Shown here: piece after piece, positions 1-8,542 of the stretch
Numbering within the stretch: position 1 is the first letter of the stretch
How the letters are laid out: every line of letters begins with the position of its first letter
Assembly (NCBI RefSeq): GCF_006151805.1
Contig: NZ_VDDA01000003.1
Coordinates: 1 to 64,000, forward strand
Origin: Methylobacterium terricola
Lineage (GTDB): Bacteria > Pseudomonadota > Alphaproteobacteria > Rhizobiales > Beijerinckiaceae
DNA: 64,000 bases
Direction of reading: 5' to 3'
Translations under genes and position numbers: made by a program
Notes under the pieces: model-generated
Told to the model about the DNA's origin: nothing
Seen by the model: only the letters and a program-made list of their open reading frames with translations
The model's database searches: none

Positions 1-1
1 C

Positions 2-1111
2 GCCGCGCTCGCCGCCGACCGGGCGCGCTGGCAGGAGCGGGCCGAGCGGGCGGACGCGGTGCTGGAAGAGCTCGAGGACCGTCTCGCGGCGGCCGAGGAG
101 GAGCAGGCGGAGCTCGCCGAGGCGCCGGAGACCTTCGCCGAGGAGCATCGCCGGCTGCACGCCGCGACCGAGGCGGCGGCGCTCGCCCGCGCGAAGGCCG
201 GCGGGCGCCTGGCGGCCGGCGAGACGACCCTGGCCGAGGCGGAGGCACGGGCGCGCCAGGCCCTCGACGCCTTCGCCACTGCCCGCGAGACCCGCGCCGC
301 TGCGGCCGCCGCCCACGAGGCCCTGGAACGGCGCCTCGCCGAGGTCGTCCGGGCCATCGCCGATACCCTCGAGACCACGCCCGAAGGCCTCTACGCCCTT
401 GCCGGCGCGACGCCCGGCGATCCCCTGCCGGAGGTGGCCGCGGTCGAGGCGAAGGCGGCAACGCTCAAGGCCGACCGCGACCGGCTCGGCGCCGTGAACC
501 TGCGGGCCGAGGAGGAGCTGCGCGAGACGGAGGGCCGCCGCGACGAGCTGGGGCGCGAGCGCGACGAGCTGATCGAGGCGATCCGGCGCCTGCGCGGCGC
601 GATCCTGAGCCTCAACCGCGAGGGGCGCGAGCGGCTGCTCGCCGCCTTCACGGCGGTGAACGGGCATTTCGAGCGGCTGTTCACGACATTGTTCGGCGGC
701 GGCACCGCCGAGCTGACCCTCGTCGATTCGGACGACCCGCTGGAAGCGGGCCTCGACATCCTGGCCCGGCCGCCGGGCAAGAAGCCGCAGACGATGACGC
801 TTCTGTCGGGCGGCGAGCAGGCCCTGACGGCGACCGCCCTGATCTTCGCGGTGTTCCTCACCAACCCGTCGCCGGTCTGCGTCCTCGACGAGGTCGACGC
901 GCCCCTCGACGACGCCAATGTCGAGCGCTACTGCGACCTCCTGACGGCCATGGCGCGCGACACCGACACCCGGTTCATCGTCATCACCCACAACCCGATC
1001 ACCATGGCCCGGATGGACCGGCTGTTCGGCGTGACCATGGCCGAGCGGGGGGTGTCGCAGCTCGTCTCGGTCGACCTCGCGACCGCCGAGCAACTGGCTG
1101 AGGCGGTTTGA
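2..1111 (+). CDS. smc: Chromosome segregation ATPase SMC, C-terminal part (truncated by window edge)
   Basis: This is the C-terminal third of SMC, the ABC-type ATPase of the condensin complex that organises and segregates the chromosome. The frame is open from the first base, so the N-terminal Walker A head and the hinge lie outside the window. The visible part begins with a long Ala/Glu/Arg-rich coiled coil (about the first 230 residues). The head follows: the ABC signature LSGGEQ near base 807, Walker [10 protein letters not shown] near base 880, and the H-loop region FIVITHNP near base 977. The ending [10 protein letters not shown] is typical of SMC. It ends about 65 bases before the atp operon promoter. 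Confidence 0.95.
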   Translation, partial: AALAADRARWQERAERADAVLEELEDRLAAAEEEQAELAEAPETFAEEHRRLHAATEAAALARAKAGGRLAAGETTLAEAEARARQALDAFATARETRAAAAAAHEALERRLAEVVRAIADTLETTPEGLYALAGATPGDPLPEVAAVEAKAATLKADRDRLGAVNLRAEEELRETEGRRDELGRERDELIEAIRRLRGAILSLNREGRERLLAAFTAVNGHFERLFTTLFGGGTAELTLVDSDDPLEAGLDILARPPGKKPQTMTLLSGGEQALTATALIFAVFLTNPSPVCVLDEVDAPLDDANVERYCDLLTAMARDTDTRFIVITHNPITMARMDRLFGVTMAERGVSQLVSVDLATAEQLAEAV

Positions 1112-1177
1112 CGGCGGCCCCGCGGAAGTCGCGAAATTCGCCGAAAGTCCAATGACTTACTGCTGCTTCGCGGTGCC

Positions 1178-1206
1178 TTGACACCCAAGGTGGGCGAAAC
1201 TATGGT
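1178..1206 (+). promoter_or_regulatory. Sigma-70-type promoter of the atp F0 operon
   Basis: A perfect -35 hexamer TTGACA (1178-1183) is followed after 17 bases by TATGGT (1201-1206), a good -10. It lies in the only gap between smc and atpI and points into atpI, 63 bases downstream of the -10. The match is direct from sequence; promoter activity is inferred. Confidence 0.75.
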
Positions 1207-1268
1207 GCGCCCGCTCGACGGGGGTAGCCGGACCGGATCTCCTCATCCTTCACGCGCGAGGTTTCGCC

Positions 1269-1646
1269 ATGAACGGCAACGACCCGCGGGGGAAGGACGG
1301 CACCGGTGAGGGCTCCTCCCCCGACGACGACCTCTCCGCGAGGCTCAAGCGTCTCGAGATGCAGATCGACCGGAAGCGCCCCGCGGCGTCTCCCGATCCT
1401 TCGTCGCGTCAAGGGAGCGGCCAGCCCTCGTCCCTCGGCATCGCCATGCGGCTGTCCACGGAATTCGTGGCCGGCGTGCTGGCGGGCGGCCTTCTCGGCT
1501 GGGGCTGCGATCGTCTCCTGGGCACCAAGCCCTGGGGCCTGATCGTCCTGCTCGTCCTGGGCTTCGCGGCCGGAATTTACAACGTGATGCGCGTTTCTGG
1601 ATTTTTTCCGAGCGTGGACACGAAGAAAGGCCCGCCAGGGCCTTGA
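1269..1646 (+). CDS. atpI: ATP synthase accessory subunit I (AtpI)
   Basis: A 125-residue protein at the head of the F0 operon. The N-terminal 60 residues are polar and low complexity. Two transmembrane segments follow (about residues 62-82 and 88-108), with the glycine-rich LAGGLLGWGCDRLLGTKPWG stretch typical of the AtpI/AtpQ family. In other bacteria AtpI helps assemble the c-ring and may assist magnesium supply. It is followed by atpB after 91 bases. The start is the ATG just after the ACGCGCGAGG region. Identification rests on the two-helix pattern and its position before atpB. Confidence 0.85.
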   Translation: MNGNDPRGKDGTGEGSSPDDDLSARLKRLEMQIDRKRPAASPDPSSRQGSGQPSSLGIAMRLSTEFVAGVLAGGLLGWGCDRLLGTKPWGLIVLLVLGFAAGIYNVMRVSGFFPSVDTKKGPPGP

Positions 1647-1737
1647 TCATCCGGTGGATGCCGTGCATCCGCCTGCACGGATTGGCAGCGCGGCGGGAGA
1701 AACCCGCGGCAGCGATACACGAGGGGGCGGGACCGGC

Positions 1738-2493
1738 ATGGCCGTCAAGATGGATCCGATCCACCAGTTCGAGCTGAAGCCGCTGGTTTCGTTCGGGCAT
1801 ATCGGCCACCAGCACATCGCCTTCACCCAGTCGGCGCTGTACATGTTTCTGGCCGTGGGGCTCATCGCGCTCCTGACGATCTGGGCGACGAAGAGCCGCG
1901 CGGTGGTGCCGGGCCGGGCGCAGTCCCTGGCCGAGGTGTTCTACGAGTTCATCGGCCAGACGGTGCACCAGTCGGCCGGCCACGGCAGCGAGCGCTTCGT
2001 GCCGCTGGTCTTCTCCCTGTTCATGTTCATCCTGCTGCTGAACCTGTTCGGGATGATCCCCTACGCCTTCGCGGTGACCAGCCACATCATCGTCACCTTC
2101 ATGCTGGCGCTGGTGGTGATCCTCACCGTGGTGATCTACGGCTTCATGGCCCACGGCACCCACTTCCTCGGCCTGTTCGTGCCCCCCGGCGTGCCCGGCT
2201 GGCTCAAGCCGCTGATCGTGGTGATCGAGGTCGTGTCGTTCATCTCGCGTCCGATCAGCCTCTCGGTCCGTCTCTTCGCCAACATGCTGGCGGGCCACAT
2301 CGCGCTGAAGATCTTCGCGGGCTTCGTCCCGGCCCTGCTCGCCGCCGGCGTCTGGGGCATCCTCTCGCCCCTGCCCCTCGCCCTCTCGGTCGCCGTCACG
2401 GCGCTGGAGATGCTGGTCGCGGTGCTGCAGGCCTACGTCTTCGCGACGCTGACCTCGATCTACCTCAGCGACGCCCTGCATCCGGGTCACTAA
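1738..2493 (+). CDS. atpB: F0F1 ATP synthase subunit a
   Basis: Subunit a of the membrane F0 sector, which forms the proton half-channels against the c-ring. It has about 251 residues, as expected, with five to six hydrophobic helices. The family signature SLSVRLFANMLAGH contains the essential arginine that faces the c-ring carboxylate. The start is taken at ATG 1738 (MAVKMDPIHQFELKPL), which is preceded by a GAGGGGG ribosome site. A longer in-frame reading from 1654 would add 28 residues unlike the family. It is followed by atpE after 123 bases. Confidence 0.97.
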   Translation: MAVKMDPIHQFELKPLVSFGHIGHQHIAFTQSALYMFLAVGLIALLTIWATKSRAVVPGRAQSLAEVFYEFIGQTVHQSAGHGSERFVPLVFSLFMFILLLNLFGMIPYAFAVTSHIIVTFMLALVVILTVVIYGFMAHGTHFLGLFVPPGVPGWLKPLIVVIEVVSFISRPISLSVRLFANMLAGHIALKIFAGFVPALLAAGVWGILSPLPLALSVAVTALEMLVAVLQAYVFATLTSIYLSDALHPGH

Positions 2494-2616
2494 GGGACCG
2501 GAGGGCCTCCCCGAGGCCCGGCCCCGCCCGCGATCAGCCAGAGCTTCCCACCCCGGTTCGCCGTGTCGCGGCCGGATACCACCCGCCAGACGACTAGACG
2601 ACCTTAGGAGCATCAG

Positions 2617-2844
2617 ATGGATCCCGTTGCTGCGAAGTACATCGGCGCCGGCCTCGCCTGCCTCGGCATGGCGGGCGCCGCCGTGGGCCTCGGCAACCTG
2701 TTCGGCCAGTTCTTCGCCGGCGCCCTGCGCAACCCCTCCGCGGCCGACAGCCAGCGCGCCAACCTGCTCCTCGGCTTCGCGCTGACCGAGGCGCTGGGCA
2801 TCTTCTCGCTGCTCGTCGCGCTGCTGCTGCTGTTCGCCGTCTAA
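2617..2844 (+). CDS. atpE: F0F1 ATP synthase subunit c
   Basis: A 75-residue hairpin proteolipid that oligomerises into the rotating c-ring. Helix 1 carries the Gly/Ala packing motif ([17 protein letters not shown]). A polar loop RNPSAADSQ joins it to helix 2, which contains the proton-carrying glutamate in ALTEALGIF. An AGGAG-like ribosome site (CTTAGGAGCATCAG) precedes the ATG. A strong inverted repeat lies just after the gene (2880-2915). Confidence 0.97.
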   Translation: MDPVAAKYIGAGLACLGMAGAAVGLGNLFGQFFAGALRNPSAADSQRANLLLGFALTEALGIFSLLVALLLLFAV

Positions 2845-2879
2845 TCCCGGCGAGGATTGCCACAAAGAGGTGGTCCACC

Positions 2880-2915
2880 CGCGCACCGGGCCTTCACACG
2901 AGGCTCCGGTGCGCG
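2880..2915 (+). promoter_or_regulatory. Inverted repeat in the atpE-atpF' spacer (possible mRNA hairpin)
   Basis: Perfect 10-base arms CGCGCACCGG (2880-2889) and CCGGTGCGCG (2906-2915) enclose a 16-base loop, 36 bases after the atpE stop. There is no T-run, so it is not a standard terminator. It could stabilise the 3' end of the atpE message or partly attenuate transcription, which would suit the high need for subunit c. That role is inference. Confidence 0.45.
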
Positions 2916-3043
2916 TGCCTTAGAGCGGGACCCCTCTCCCACTTCGTGCAGCCGCCGCCCCTGCTGAGGCGTGGCGGCGCGACGGCCGGCCCGGCCGAGC
3001 GCTCGGCGGGAGCGCTTCGTCTCCCCCACACCCGGACGACACC

Positions 3044-3625
3044 ATGGCGCAGCCACATGCACCCGCTCCCAACACCGAGGGGATGATTCACGTGCCGGCC
3101 TCCGAGCATGGCGGCGGCTTCCCGCCGTTCGAGAGCAGCACCTTCGTCGCGCAGATCCTCTGGCTCGCGCTCGCCTTCGGCCTGCTCTACTACCTGATGT
3201 CGAAGATCGCGCTGCCGCAGATCGCCGGCATCCTGCACGACCGGCAGGCCCGCCTGTCCGGCGACCTCGACCAGGCCGCCAGCGCCAAGGCCGAGGCCGA
3301 CAGCGCCCGCGACACCTACGAGCGCGCCCTGAAGGACGCCCAGAACAACGCCAAGGGCATCGCCCAGACCACTCGCGAGCAGCTCGCGGCCGAGGCCGAG
3401 ACCCGTCGCAAGACCCTCGAGGCCGACCTGGCGACCAAGATGGCCGAGGCCGAGGCCCAGATCCGCACCCGCACCGCGACCGCGATGAGCAGCGTGCGCG
3501 AGGTGGCCACCGACGCCGCGACCGCGATCGTCGAGCGCCTCACCGGCCAGGCGCCGGAGCGCAGCGCCGTCGAGGCGGCCTACGACCGCGCGGCCGCAGG
3601 CGGCCGTACCAGCGTCGTCCACTGA
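3044..3625 (+). CDS. atpF': F0F1 ATP synthase subunit b' (b-prime)
   Basis: A 193-residue peripheral-stalk subunit. After a 30-residue leader it has one transmembrane helix (about residues 37-57, [20 protein letters not shown]), then [21 protein letters not shown] and a long charged coiled coil rich in Ala, Glu and Lys. This is the extra b-type subunit found beside atpF in photosynthetic bacteria and most alphaproteobacteria. With subunit b it forms the heterodimeric stator that holds F1. It is separated from atpF by only 20 bases. Confidence 0.93.
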   Translation: MAQPHAPAPNTEGMIHVPASEHGGGFPPFESSTFVAQILWLALAFGLLYYLMSKIALPQIAGILHDRQARLSGDLDQAASAKAEADSARDTYERALKDAQNNAKGIAQTTREQLAAEAETRRKTLEADLATKMAEAEAQIRTRTATAMSSVREVATDAATAIVERLTGQAPERSAVEAAYDRAAAGGRTSVVH

Positions 3626-3645
3626 GCCCGCAGGAGATCACCATC

Positions 3646-4134
3646 ATGCTGTTCGATGCGGAGTTCTGGGTCGCGGTCGCCTTCGTGGTGTTCTGCGGCA
3701 TCGCCTGGAAGATGGGTCTGTTCGACCAGATCATCGGCGGGCTCGACAAGCGCGGCGCGCGCGTGCGCAAGGAGCTGGACGAGGCCCGTCGCCTGCGCGA
3801 GGAGGCCCAGGCCGTCCTGGCGGATTACAAGCGCCGCCGCGCCGAGGCCGAGCGTGAGGCCGCCGAGATCGTCGCCAATGCCCGCGCCGAGGCCGAGGCC
3901 GCCGCGGCCGAGGGCCATGCCCGACTGAACGAGTTCGTCGCCCGCCGCACCAAGGCGGCGGAGACCAAGATCGCCCAGGCCGAGGCGCAGGCCGCCGCCG
4001 AGGTGCGGGCCGCCGCAGCGGAAGCCGCCGTGCGCGTCTCCGAGACGATCCTGCGGGAGAAGGTCAGCGGCGACGCCGCCCAGGATCTTGTCCGCCGCAG
4101 CCTCGGCGAGGTCAGGACCCGCCTGCGGGCCTGA
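3646..4134 (+). CDS. atpF: F0F1 ATP synthase subunit b
   Basis: A 162-residue stator subunit with a single N-terminal membrane helix ([19 protein letters not shown]), then [22 protein letters not shown] and a long coiled coil, the standard subunit b layout. The start is ATG 3646, preceded by AGGAGATCACC. Upstream open sequence in the same frame is an alternate-frame reading of atpF'. It closes the F0 operon and is followed by a terminator. The F1 genes are not in this window, as usual in alphaproteobacteria, where F0 and F1 loci are separate. Confidence 0.95.
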   Translation: MLFDAEFWVAVAFVVFCGIAWKMGLFDQIIGGLDKRGARVRKELDEARRLREEAQAVLADYKRRRAEAEREAAEIVANARAEAEAAAAEGHARLNEFVARRTKAAETKIAQAEAQAAAEVRAAAAEAAVRVSETILREKVSGDAAQDLVRRSLGEVRTRLRA

Positions 4135-4162
4135 CGCATCCCACCACTTTCGTAGACCTTGA

Positions 4163-4190
4163 GAGCCGCCTTCGGGCGGCTTTCTTATTT
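4163..4190 (+). terminator. Rho-independent terminator of the atp F0 operon
   Basis: A GAGCCGCC stem, TTCG tetraloop and GGCGGCTT return strand are followed by TTCTTATTT. The stem-loop starts 29 bases after the atpF stop. It is a compact, convincing intrinsic terminator. Confidence 0.85.
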
Positions 4191-4205
4191 GGCGTGAGCG
4201 AAACC

Positions 4206-4229
4206 GGAACTCGAAAACGACGCAAAGTT
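4206..4229 (+). promoter_or_regulatory. Possible EcfG-type (general stress) promoter
   Basis: GGAAC (4206-4210) is followed 16 bases later by GTT (4227-4229), in an AT-rich stretch upstream of the DUF6894 gene. Alphaproteobacterial EcfG promoters have a GGAAC -35 and a short GTT-containing -10 about this far apart. The spacing is one base short of the form I recall as optimal, so this is tentative. Confidence 0.3.
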
Positions 4230-4386
4230 TTCGCGCGCGATCTCAGGAATTATTTCAAGTTCTAACTACATGCGGGCCATCGCGGCACCTGCAAAGATGC
4301 ATGCGGTTTACTGGTTTAGCGAGACGAGGTTCGCCCTCGACCGGTTTCTGTGTCATAGATCATGGCGAATCACCGCCGGGCCCGTG

Positions 4387-4644
4387 ATGACCGTCTACTA
4401 TTTCCACTTCCAGTCGGGGCGCCGCCTGATCCTCGATCCCGAGGGGGTCGAATTGCCGAGTCCCGCCGACGCCCTGGAGGTGGCGGCGAAGCTGGCGGCC
4501 GGCCTGCTCGACGATCGTGAGGTCGCCTGCGACTGGACGCACAGCGCCTTCCGGGTCGAGGACCAGCACCAGCGCCGGGTCTTCCGCCTGCCGATCGCCT
4601 CGGTGCGGGCGCGGGACAACCGCAGCCGGGCGCTGCTGAACTAG
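4387..4644 (+). CDS. DUF6894-family small protein
   Basis: An 85-residue soluble protein beginning MTVYYFHFQSGRRLILDPEG, which resembles the small DUF6894 proteins common in Methylobacterium and related Rhizobiales (F/Y-F-H start, D-x-E-G, then an alternating hydrophobic helix). No function is established for the family. There are no membrane segments or signal peptide. The ATG at 4387 is chosen over an upstream in-frame ATG at 4270 because the family begins at this YYFHF strand. It stands alone between the atp terminator and the convergent fcl gene. Confidence 0.7.
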   Translation: MTVYYFHFQSGRRLILDPEGVELPSPADALEVAAKLAAGLLDDREVACDWTHSAFRVEDQHQRRVFRLPIASVRARDNRSRALLN

Positions 4645-4925
4645 GGCGGCGGGTCTTCGGGCCACGACGACTTCCGCGCCGCCCGGATCGAGACCACTGG
4701 AGCATGGGCCTCCCCCGCCGGGCGATGGGGGGACTGCCCGGCATCACGGCCAGATGCGGGAGACGGCTCCGGACGTCGCGACGATCATCCCGCGGCCGGC
4801 ACGACGGTGACGAGCCCCAGGATCCTCGCACCGTCACGCGGGATCTTCGATCCCGAGGCCTTCTCCCACACCGAGGAGGGGCGAAGCGCCATGCCTCATC
4901 CCCGAGCGGCCAGAGGGCGGCCGCC

Positions 4926-5897
4926 TCAGGCCCTGTCCGTCCAGTTCGCCTTGAACCAGTCGTAGACCCCGCGGATGCCGTCCTCCAGCGGGATCCGCGG
5001 CGTCCAGCCCATACCCCGCAGCTTGTCGGCGCTCATCAGCTTGCGCGGCGTGCCGTCCGGCTTGGCGACGTCCCGGGCGATCCGCCCGCGGAAGCCGACC
5101 ACCCCGGCGACCATCTCGGCGAGATCGTAGATCGCGATATCGCTGCCGGAGCCGACATTGACGTGGGCGTCGCCGGAATAGGTCTTGAGCAGGAACACCA
5201 GCGCGTCGGCGCAGTCGTCGACGTGGAGAAATTCCCGTCGCGGCGAGCCGGTGCCCCAGATCACCAGCGCGTCGTCGCCCCGCAGCTTGGCCTCGTGGGC
5301 CTTGCGGATCAGGGCCGGCAGGACGTGGCTGCCGGCGAGGTCGAAATTGTCTTCCGGCCCGTAGAGGTTGGTCGGCATCGCCGCGATGAAGTCGCAGCCG
5401 TGCTGGCGGCGATAGGCCTGGGCGAGCTTGATCCCGGCGATCTTGGCGACGGCGTACCACTCGTTCGTCGGCTCGAGCGGCCCGGTCAGCAGAGCGTCCT
5501 CGGCGATCGGCTGGGGCGCGAATTTCGGGTAGATGCAGCTCGATCCGAGGAAGAGCAGCTTCTCCACCCCGGTGCGGCGGGCCGCCTCGACGACGTTCGC
5601 CTCGATCATCAGGTTGTCGTACAGGAAATCGGCCGGGTAGGTGTCGTTGGCGAGGATCCCGCCGACCTTGGCGGCGGCCAGCACCACGGCGTCGGGCCGG
5701 GCCTGCGCCAGCCACGCCTCGGTCTCGGCCTGGCGCGTCAGGTCGACGGTGCGGCGGTCGGCGGTGACGACCTCGCATTCCTCACGCGCCAGCCGGCGCA
5801 CGACCGCGCTCCCAACCATGCCGCGATGACCGGCGACCCAGACGCGCTTGCCCGCCAGCGGGTAGAGGACCTGGCTCGATAGCGTGTCACTCGGCAT
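4926..5897 (-). CDS. fcl: GDP-L-fucose synthase (GDP-4-keto-6-deoxymannose epimerase/reductase)
   Basis: A 323-residue short-chain dehydrogenase/epimerase that turns GDP-4-keto-6-deoxy-D-mannose into GDP-L-fucose with NADPH. The Rossmann glycine motif is [16 protein letters not shown] near residue 22. The catalytic Ser sits in LGSSCIYPK and the Tyr/Lys pair in [10 protein letters not shown]. The substrate-loop motifs ([18 protein letters not shown]) are also present. The start overlaps the end of gmd by 11 bases, so the two are one operon. The product would feed fucose or a derived deoxysugar into surface polysaccharide; no transferase gene is adjacent. Confidence 0.95.
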   Translation of the reverse strand: MPSDTLSSQVLYPLAGKRVWVAGHRGMVGSAVVRRLAREECEVVTADRRTVDLTRQAETEAWLAQARPDAVVLAAAKVGGILANDTYPADFLYDNLMIEANVVEAARRTGVEKLLFLGSSCIYPKFAPQPIAEDALLTGPLEPTNEWYAVAKIAGIKLAQAYRRQHGCDFIAAMPTNLYGPEDNFDLAGSHVLPALIRKAHEAKLRGDDALVIWGTGSPRREFLHVDDCADALVFLLKTYSGDAHVNVGSGSDIAIYDLAEMVAGVVGFRGRIARDVAKPDGTPRKLMSADKLRGMGWTPRIPLEDGIRGVYDWFKANWTDRA

Positions 5898-6963
5898 GCG
5901 CGCGCTGCTCCCGGGCGATCGTCGCGAGGTCGTGGCGCACCATCTCGGCGCAGAGCTCGCGCCACGTCGTCTCGTGGCTCCAGCCGAGCTTCTCCCGCGC
6001 CTTGGTCGGATCGCCGATCAGCAGGTCGACTTCGGTCGGCCGGAAGTAGCGCGGATCGACCTCGACCAGAACCCGGCCGGTCCGGGCGCACCGCGCCCGC
6101 TCCTCGACGCCGTGGCCCGACCAGTCGAGGGCGATGTCGGCCTCCGCGAAGGCGGCGGTGACGAAGTCGCGCACCAGGGTCGTCTCGCCGGTCGCCAGCA
6201 CGTAATCGTCGGGGGTCTCCTGCTGCAGCATCATCCACATGCCGCGGGCGTATTCCCGGGCGTGGCCCCAGTCGCGGCGGGCATCGAGGTTGCCGAGATA
6301 GAGCGTGTCCTGGAGCCCGTGCCGGATCGCCGCCACCGCGCGGGTGATCTTGCGGGTCACGAAGGTCTCGCCGCGCAGCGGGCTCTCGTGGTTGAACAGG
6401 ATGCCGTTGGAGGCGTGCATGCCGTAGGCCTCGCGGTAGTTCACCACGATCCAGTAGGCGTAGAGCTTGGCGGCGGCATAGGGGCTGCGGGGATAGAACG
6501 GCGTCGTCTCGCTCTGCGGCACCTGCTGGACGAGGCCGTAGAGCTCGGAGGTCGAGGCCTGGTAGAATCGCGTCTTCTGGCTCAGACCCAGGATGCGGAT
6601 CGCCTCCAGGATCCGCAACGTGCCGAGGCCATCGGCATTGGCGGTGTATTCCGGGGTCTCGAAGCTGACCTGGACGTGGCTCTGCGCCGCGAGATTGTAG
6701 ATCTCGTCCGGCTGGACCTGCTGGATCACGCGGATCAGGTTCGTCGAATCGGTCATGTCGCCGTAATGGAGCACGAAGCGCTGATCGAGGACGTGCGGGT
6801 CCTGGTACAGGTGCTCGATCCGCCCGGTGTTGAACGACGAGGACCGGCGCTTGATGCCGTGGACGACGTAGCCCTTCCGCAGCAGGATCTCCGACAGATA
6901 GGCTCCGTCCTGCCCTGTCACGCCGGTGATCAAGGCGACTTTCTTTGATCGATCGATTGTCAT
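5887..6963 (-). CDS. gmd: GDP-mannose 4,6-dehydratase
   Basis: A 358-residue enzyme converting GDP-D-mannose to GDP-4-keto-6-deoxymannose, the step before Fcl. Visible motifs are the NADP-binding [16 protein letters not shown] at the N-terminus, [12 protein letters not shown], the catalytic Thr/Glu region ASTSELYG and the Tyr-Lys pair in [15 protein letters not shown] 6963 is chosen because it lies about 30 bases below a strong promoter. A TTG at 6999 would overlap the -10 box. It heads the gmd-fcl operon. Confidence 0.95.
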   Translation of the reverse strand: MTIDRSKKVALITGVTGQDGAYLSEILLRKGYVVHGIKRRSSSFNTGRIEHLYQDPHVLDQRFVLHYGDMTDSTNLIRVIQQVQPDEIYNLAAQSHVQVSFETPEYTANADGLGTLRILEAIRILGLSQKTRFYQASTSELYGLVQQVPQSETTPFYPRSPYAAAKLYAYWIVVNYREAYGMHASNGILFNHESPLRGETFVTRKITRAVAAIRHGLQDTLYLGNLDARRDWGHAREYARGMWMMLQQETPDDYVLATGETTLVRDFVTAAFAEADIALDWSGHGVEERARCARTGRVLVEVDPRYFRPTEVDLLIGDPTKAREKLGWSHETTWRELCAEMVRHDLATIAREQRAHAE

Positions 6964-6998
6964 CGGCCGTCCGTGAGAATTACGTACGTATTTCCACA

Positions 6999-7028
6999 AT
7001 TATACCGGACGAACGACTTCAGTGGCAA
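6999..7028 (-). promoter_or_regulatory. Sigma-70 promoter of gmd-fcl
   Basis: Read on the minus strand, TTGCCA (7028-7023) is followed after 18 bases by a perfect TATAAT (7004-6999). The gmd ATG lies 36 bases downstream of the -10. This is one of the few AT-rich spots in the region. Confidence 0.75.
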
Positions 7029-7388
7029 TCCGATACGAGCGTAAATCACGTGCACGACGTCTCGATGCGCCGTCACCGTCAACGATCGGAAAAGTTCAAG
7101 CCCGCATTCTTTGGTATCGGTATTCTGTGCGAATGCGGCACCGGGCCGCGCCGTGGCGCCGCGCGAGCAGATCAACGCCTGCTCCGGCCTCTCCAGCCGC
7201 CGGGCCACCCGCGAAGTCTTCCTCCAAGCCGCCCCGGGCCCCGCCGCACGGCCCCGAGACGACGAGGGAGGGCGTCACCGATCGCGCGGAGCGAGCAGGA
7301 TCCTCGCGGCCGGTCGCGGAGTGGGTCCGGAGGCGCCCGCATGCCGGGCGTTCCCGCCCTGCGCCCCCGACGTGAGCGGGCCCCATCC
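7029..7388. other. Intergenic region between gmd promoter and ldtR end
   Basis: About 360 bases of non-coding sequence between the divergent end of ldtR and the gmd promoter. Only GC-rich open frames without family resemblance were seen. No RNA gene or repeat was recognised. Confidence 0.5.
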
Positions 7389-7904
7389 TCAGAGGCGGTA
7401 GCGGATCTGGTCGGTCCAGAAGCGCTCGAGGCGGGCGAGGGCCTGGTTGAGGCGGCCGAAATCGTCCTCGGAGATGCCGCCGATCGGCTGGATCGTCTTG
7501 GCGTGCTTCTCGTAGAGGCCGCGGACGATCTCGTGCACCTCGTGGCCCTTGTCGGTGAGGCTGATGCGGACCGAGCGGCGGTCGGTCTTCGAGCGGGCGT
7601 GGTGCAGGTAGCCGGTCTCGACCAGCTTCTTGACGTTGTACGAGACGTTCGAGCCGAGATAGTAGCCGCGGGTGCGCAGCTCGCTGGCGGTCAGCTCCTT
7701 GTCGCCGATGTTGTAGAGCAGCAGCGCCTGGACGCTGTTGACGTCCTCGCGGCCGCGGCGCTCGAACTCGTCCTTGATCACGTCGAGGAGCCGGCGGTGC
7801 AGGCGCTCGACCAGGTGGAGGGCCTCGAGGTAGTGGGGGCGCACCGCGGTCTCGGTCTCGGGAGCGGAGATCGTCTGCGCCACCTTCGTCGCCTGGGTCT
7901 TCAT
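7389..7904 (-). CDS. ldtR: LdtR-type MarR-family transcriptional regulator
   Basis: A 171-residue MarR-fold DNA-binding protein. The winged-helix core spans roughly residues 55-135 (DVNSVQALLLYNIGDKELT, then the recognition helix region YYLGSNVSYNVKKLVETGYL and the wing RSKTDRRSVRISLTDKG). The combination GYYLGSNVSYNVKKL is characteristic of the alphaproteobacterial LdtR group. In Liberibacter and Sinorhizobium LdtR controls an L,D-transpeptidase gene and stress tolerance; no such target gene is adjacent here. Its upstream region contains an inverted repeat (8018-8035). Confidence 0.85.
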   Translation of the reverse strand: MKTQATKVAQTISAPETETAVRPHYLEALHLVERLHRRLLDVIKDEFERRGREDVNSVQALLLYNIGDKELTASELRTRGYYLGSNVSYNVKKLVETGYLHHARSKTDRRSVRISLTDKGHEVHEIVRGLYEKHAKTIQPIGGISEDDFGRLNQALARLERFWTDQIRYRL

Positions 7905-8017
7905 CGGAACGCTCTCACTCTGTACGGGGGTGCTCGGCGGTGTCTCCCGCTCCGCTTATGAGTTCAAATTAGGCGCGCCCCGTGAATGTGAGTTTAAACG
8001 ACAGGATAAATTCTCGA

Positions 8018-8035
8018 TTTACCTCTGTCGGTAAA
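8018..8035. promoter_or_regulatory. Inverted repeat TTTACC-N6-GGTAAA upstream of ldtR
   Basis: A perfect 6-6-6 dyad in the AT-rich gap between ldtR and the DUF6163 gene. Its size suits a winged-helix dimer, so it could be an autoregulatory operator. No binding data exist for it. Confidence 0.3.
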
Positions 8036-8078
8036 CCGAAGATGAACCAGATGATTCACTTTCGAGAAAGGTTGAGGA

Positions 8079-8540
8079 TCAGCGTAGTTCGCGCGAGGCC
8101 AACCAGGAGACGGTGAAGTAGACCACGATGATCATGCCGTCGAAGGCAAGGCTCGGAATCGACATCGGCAGGAGCTGCGGGGTGAGCAGCGCGAGCACGA
8201 TCGCCGAGGTGGCGGCGAGCAGCCAGACCACCCCGCCCCAGGCGGTGGCGAGCCACAGGCCCACCGCCGCCAACAGGTTGATGACGCCGAAATAGACGAT
8301 CACCGCCTGCCGGCCGATCGGCGCGGTCTCGAACGGCGCGGCGTTGGGGCGGGCGCCCAGGATCTCGGCCCAGGCGCTCAGGCCCTTGACCATCCAGACC
8401 ACGGCGACGACCCGCATCAGCCAGACCAGGACCACGTCCCAGCGCGTCTCCGGCCGCGGCGCCCGGCGCTCGATGCGGTCGGCCGTCTCGTCGGGGCCCG
8501 CCCGCCGGGGGCCGCCCCGGACCTTGCTCAAGCTGCGCAT
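8079..8540 (-). CDS. DUF6163-family integral membrane protein
   Basis: A 153-residue membrane protein. The first 30 residues are basic and polar. About four hydrophobic helices follow (VVLVWLMRVVAVVWMVKGLSAW, QAVIVYFGVINLLAAVGLWL, GGVVWLLAATSAIVLALLT, AFDGMIIVVYFTVSWLA). It resembles the small Rhizobiales family DUF6163, which has no known function. The ATG lies two bases after the stop of the upstream hydrolase gene, so the two are probably co-transcribed, although the pairing may only be positional. Confidence 0.6.
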   Translation of the reverse strand: MRSLSKVRGGPRRAGPDETADRIERRAPRPETRWDVVLVWLMRVVAVVWMVKGLSAWAEILGARPNAAPFETAPIGRQAVIVYFGVINLLAAVGLWLATAWGGVVWLLAATSAIVLALLTPQLLPMSIPSLAFDGMIIVVYFTVSWLASRELR

Positions 8541-8542
8541 GG

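Noticed and set aside
1345..2886. A 513-codon minus-strand open frame across atpI, atpB and atpE
   Set aside because: It is antisense to three well-supported F0 genes and its translation is charged and repetitive with no domain.
4840..4854. GGGATC-TTC-GATCCC hairpin downstream of fcl
   Set aside because: It lies some 70 bases past the stop and has no T-run in the minus-strand direction, so terminator function is not supported.
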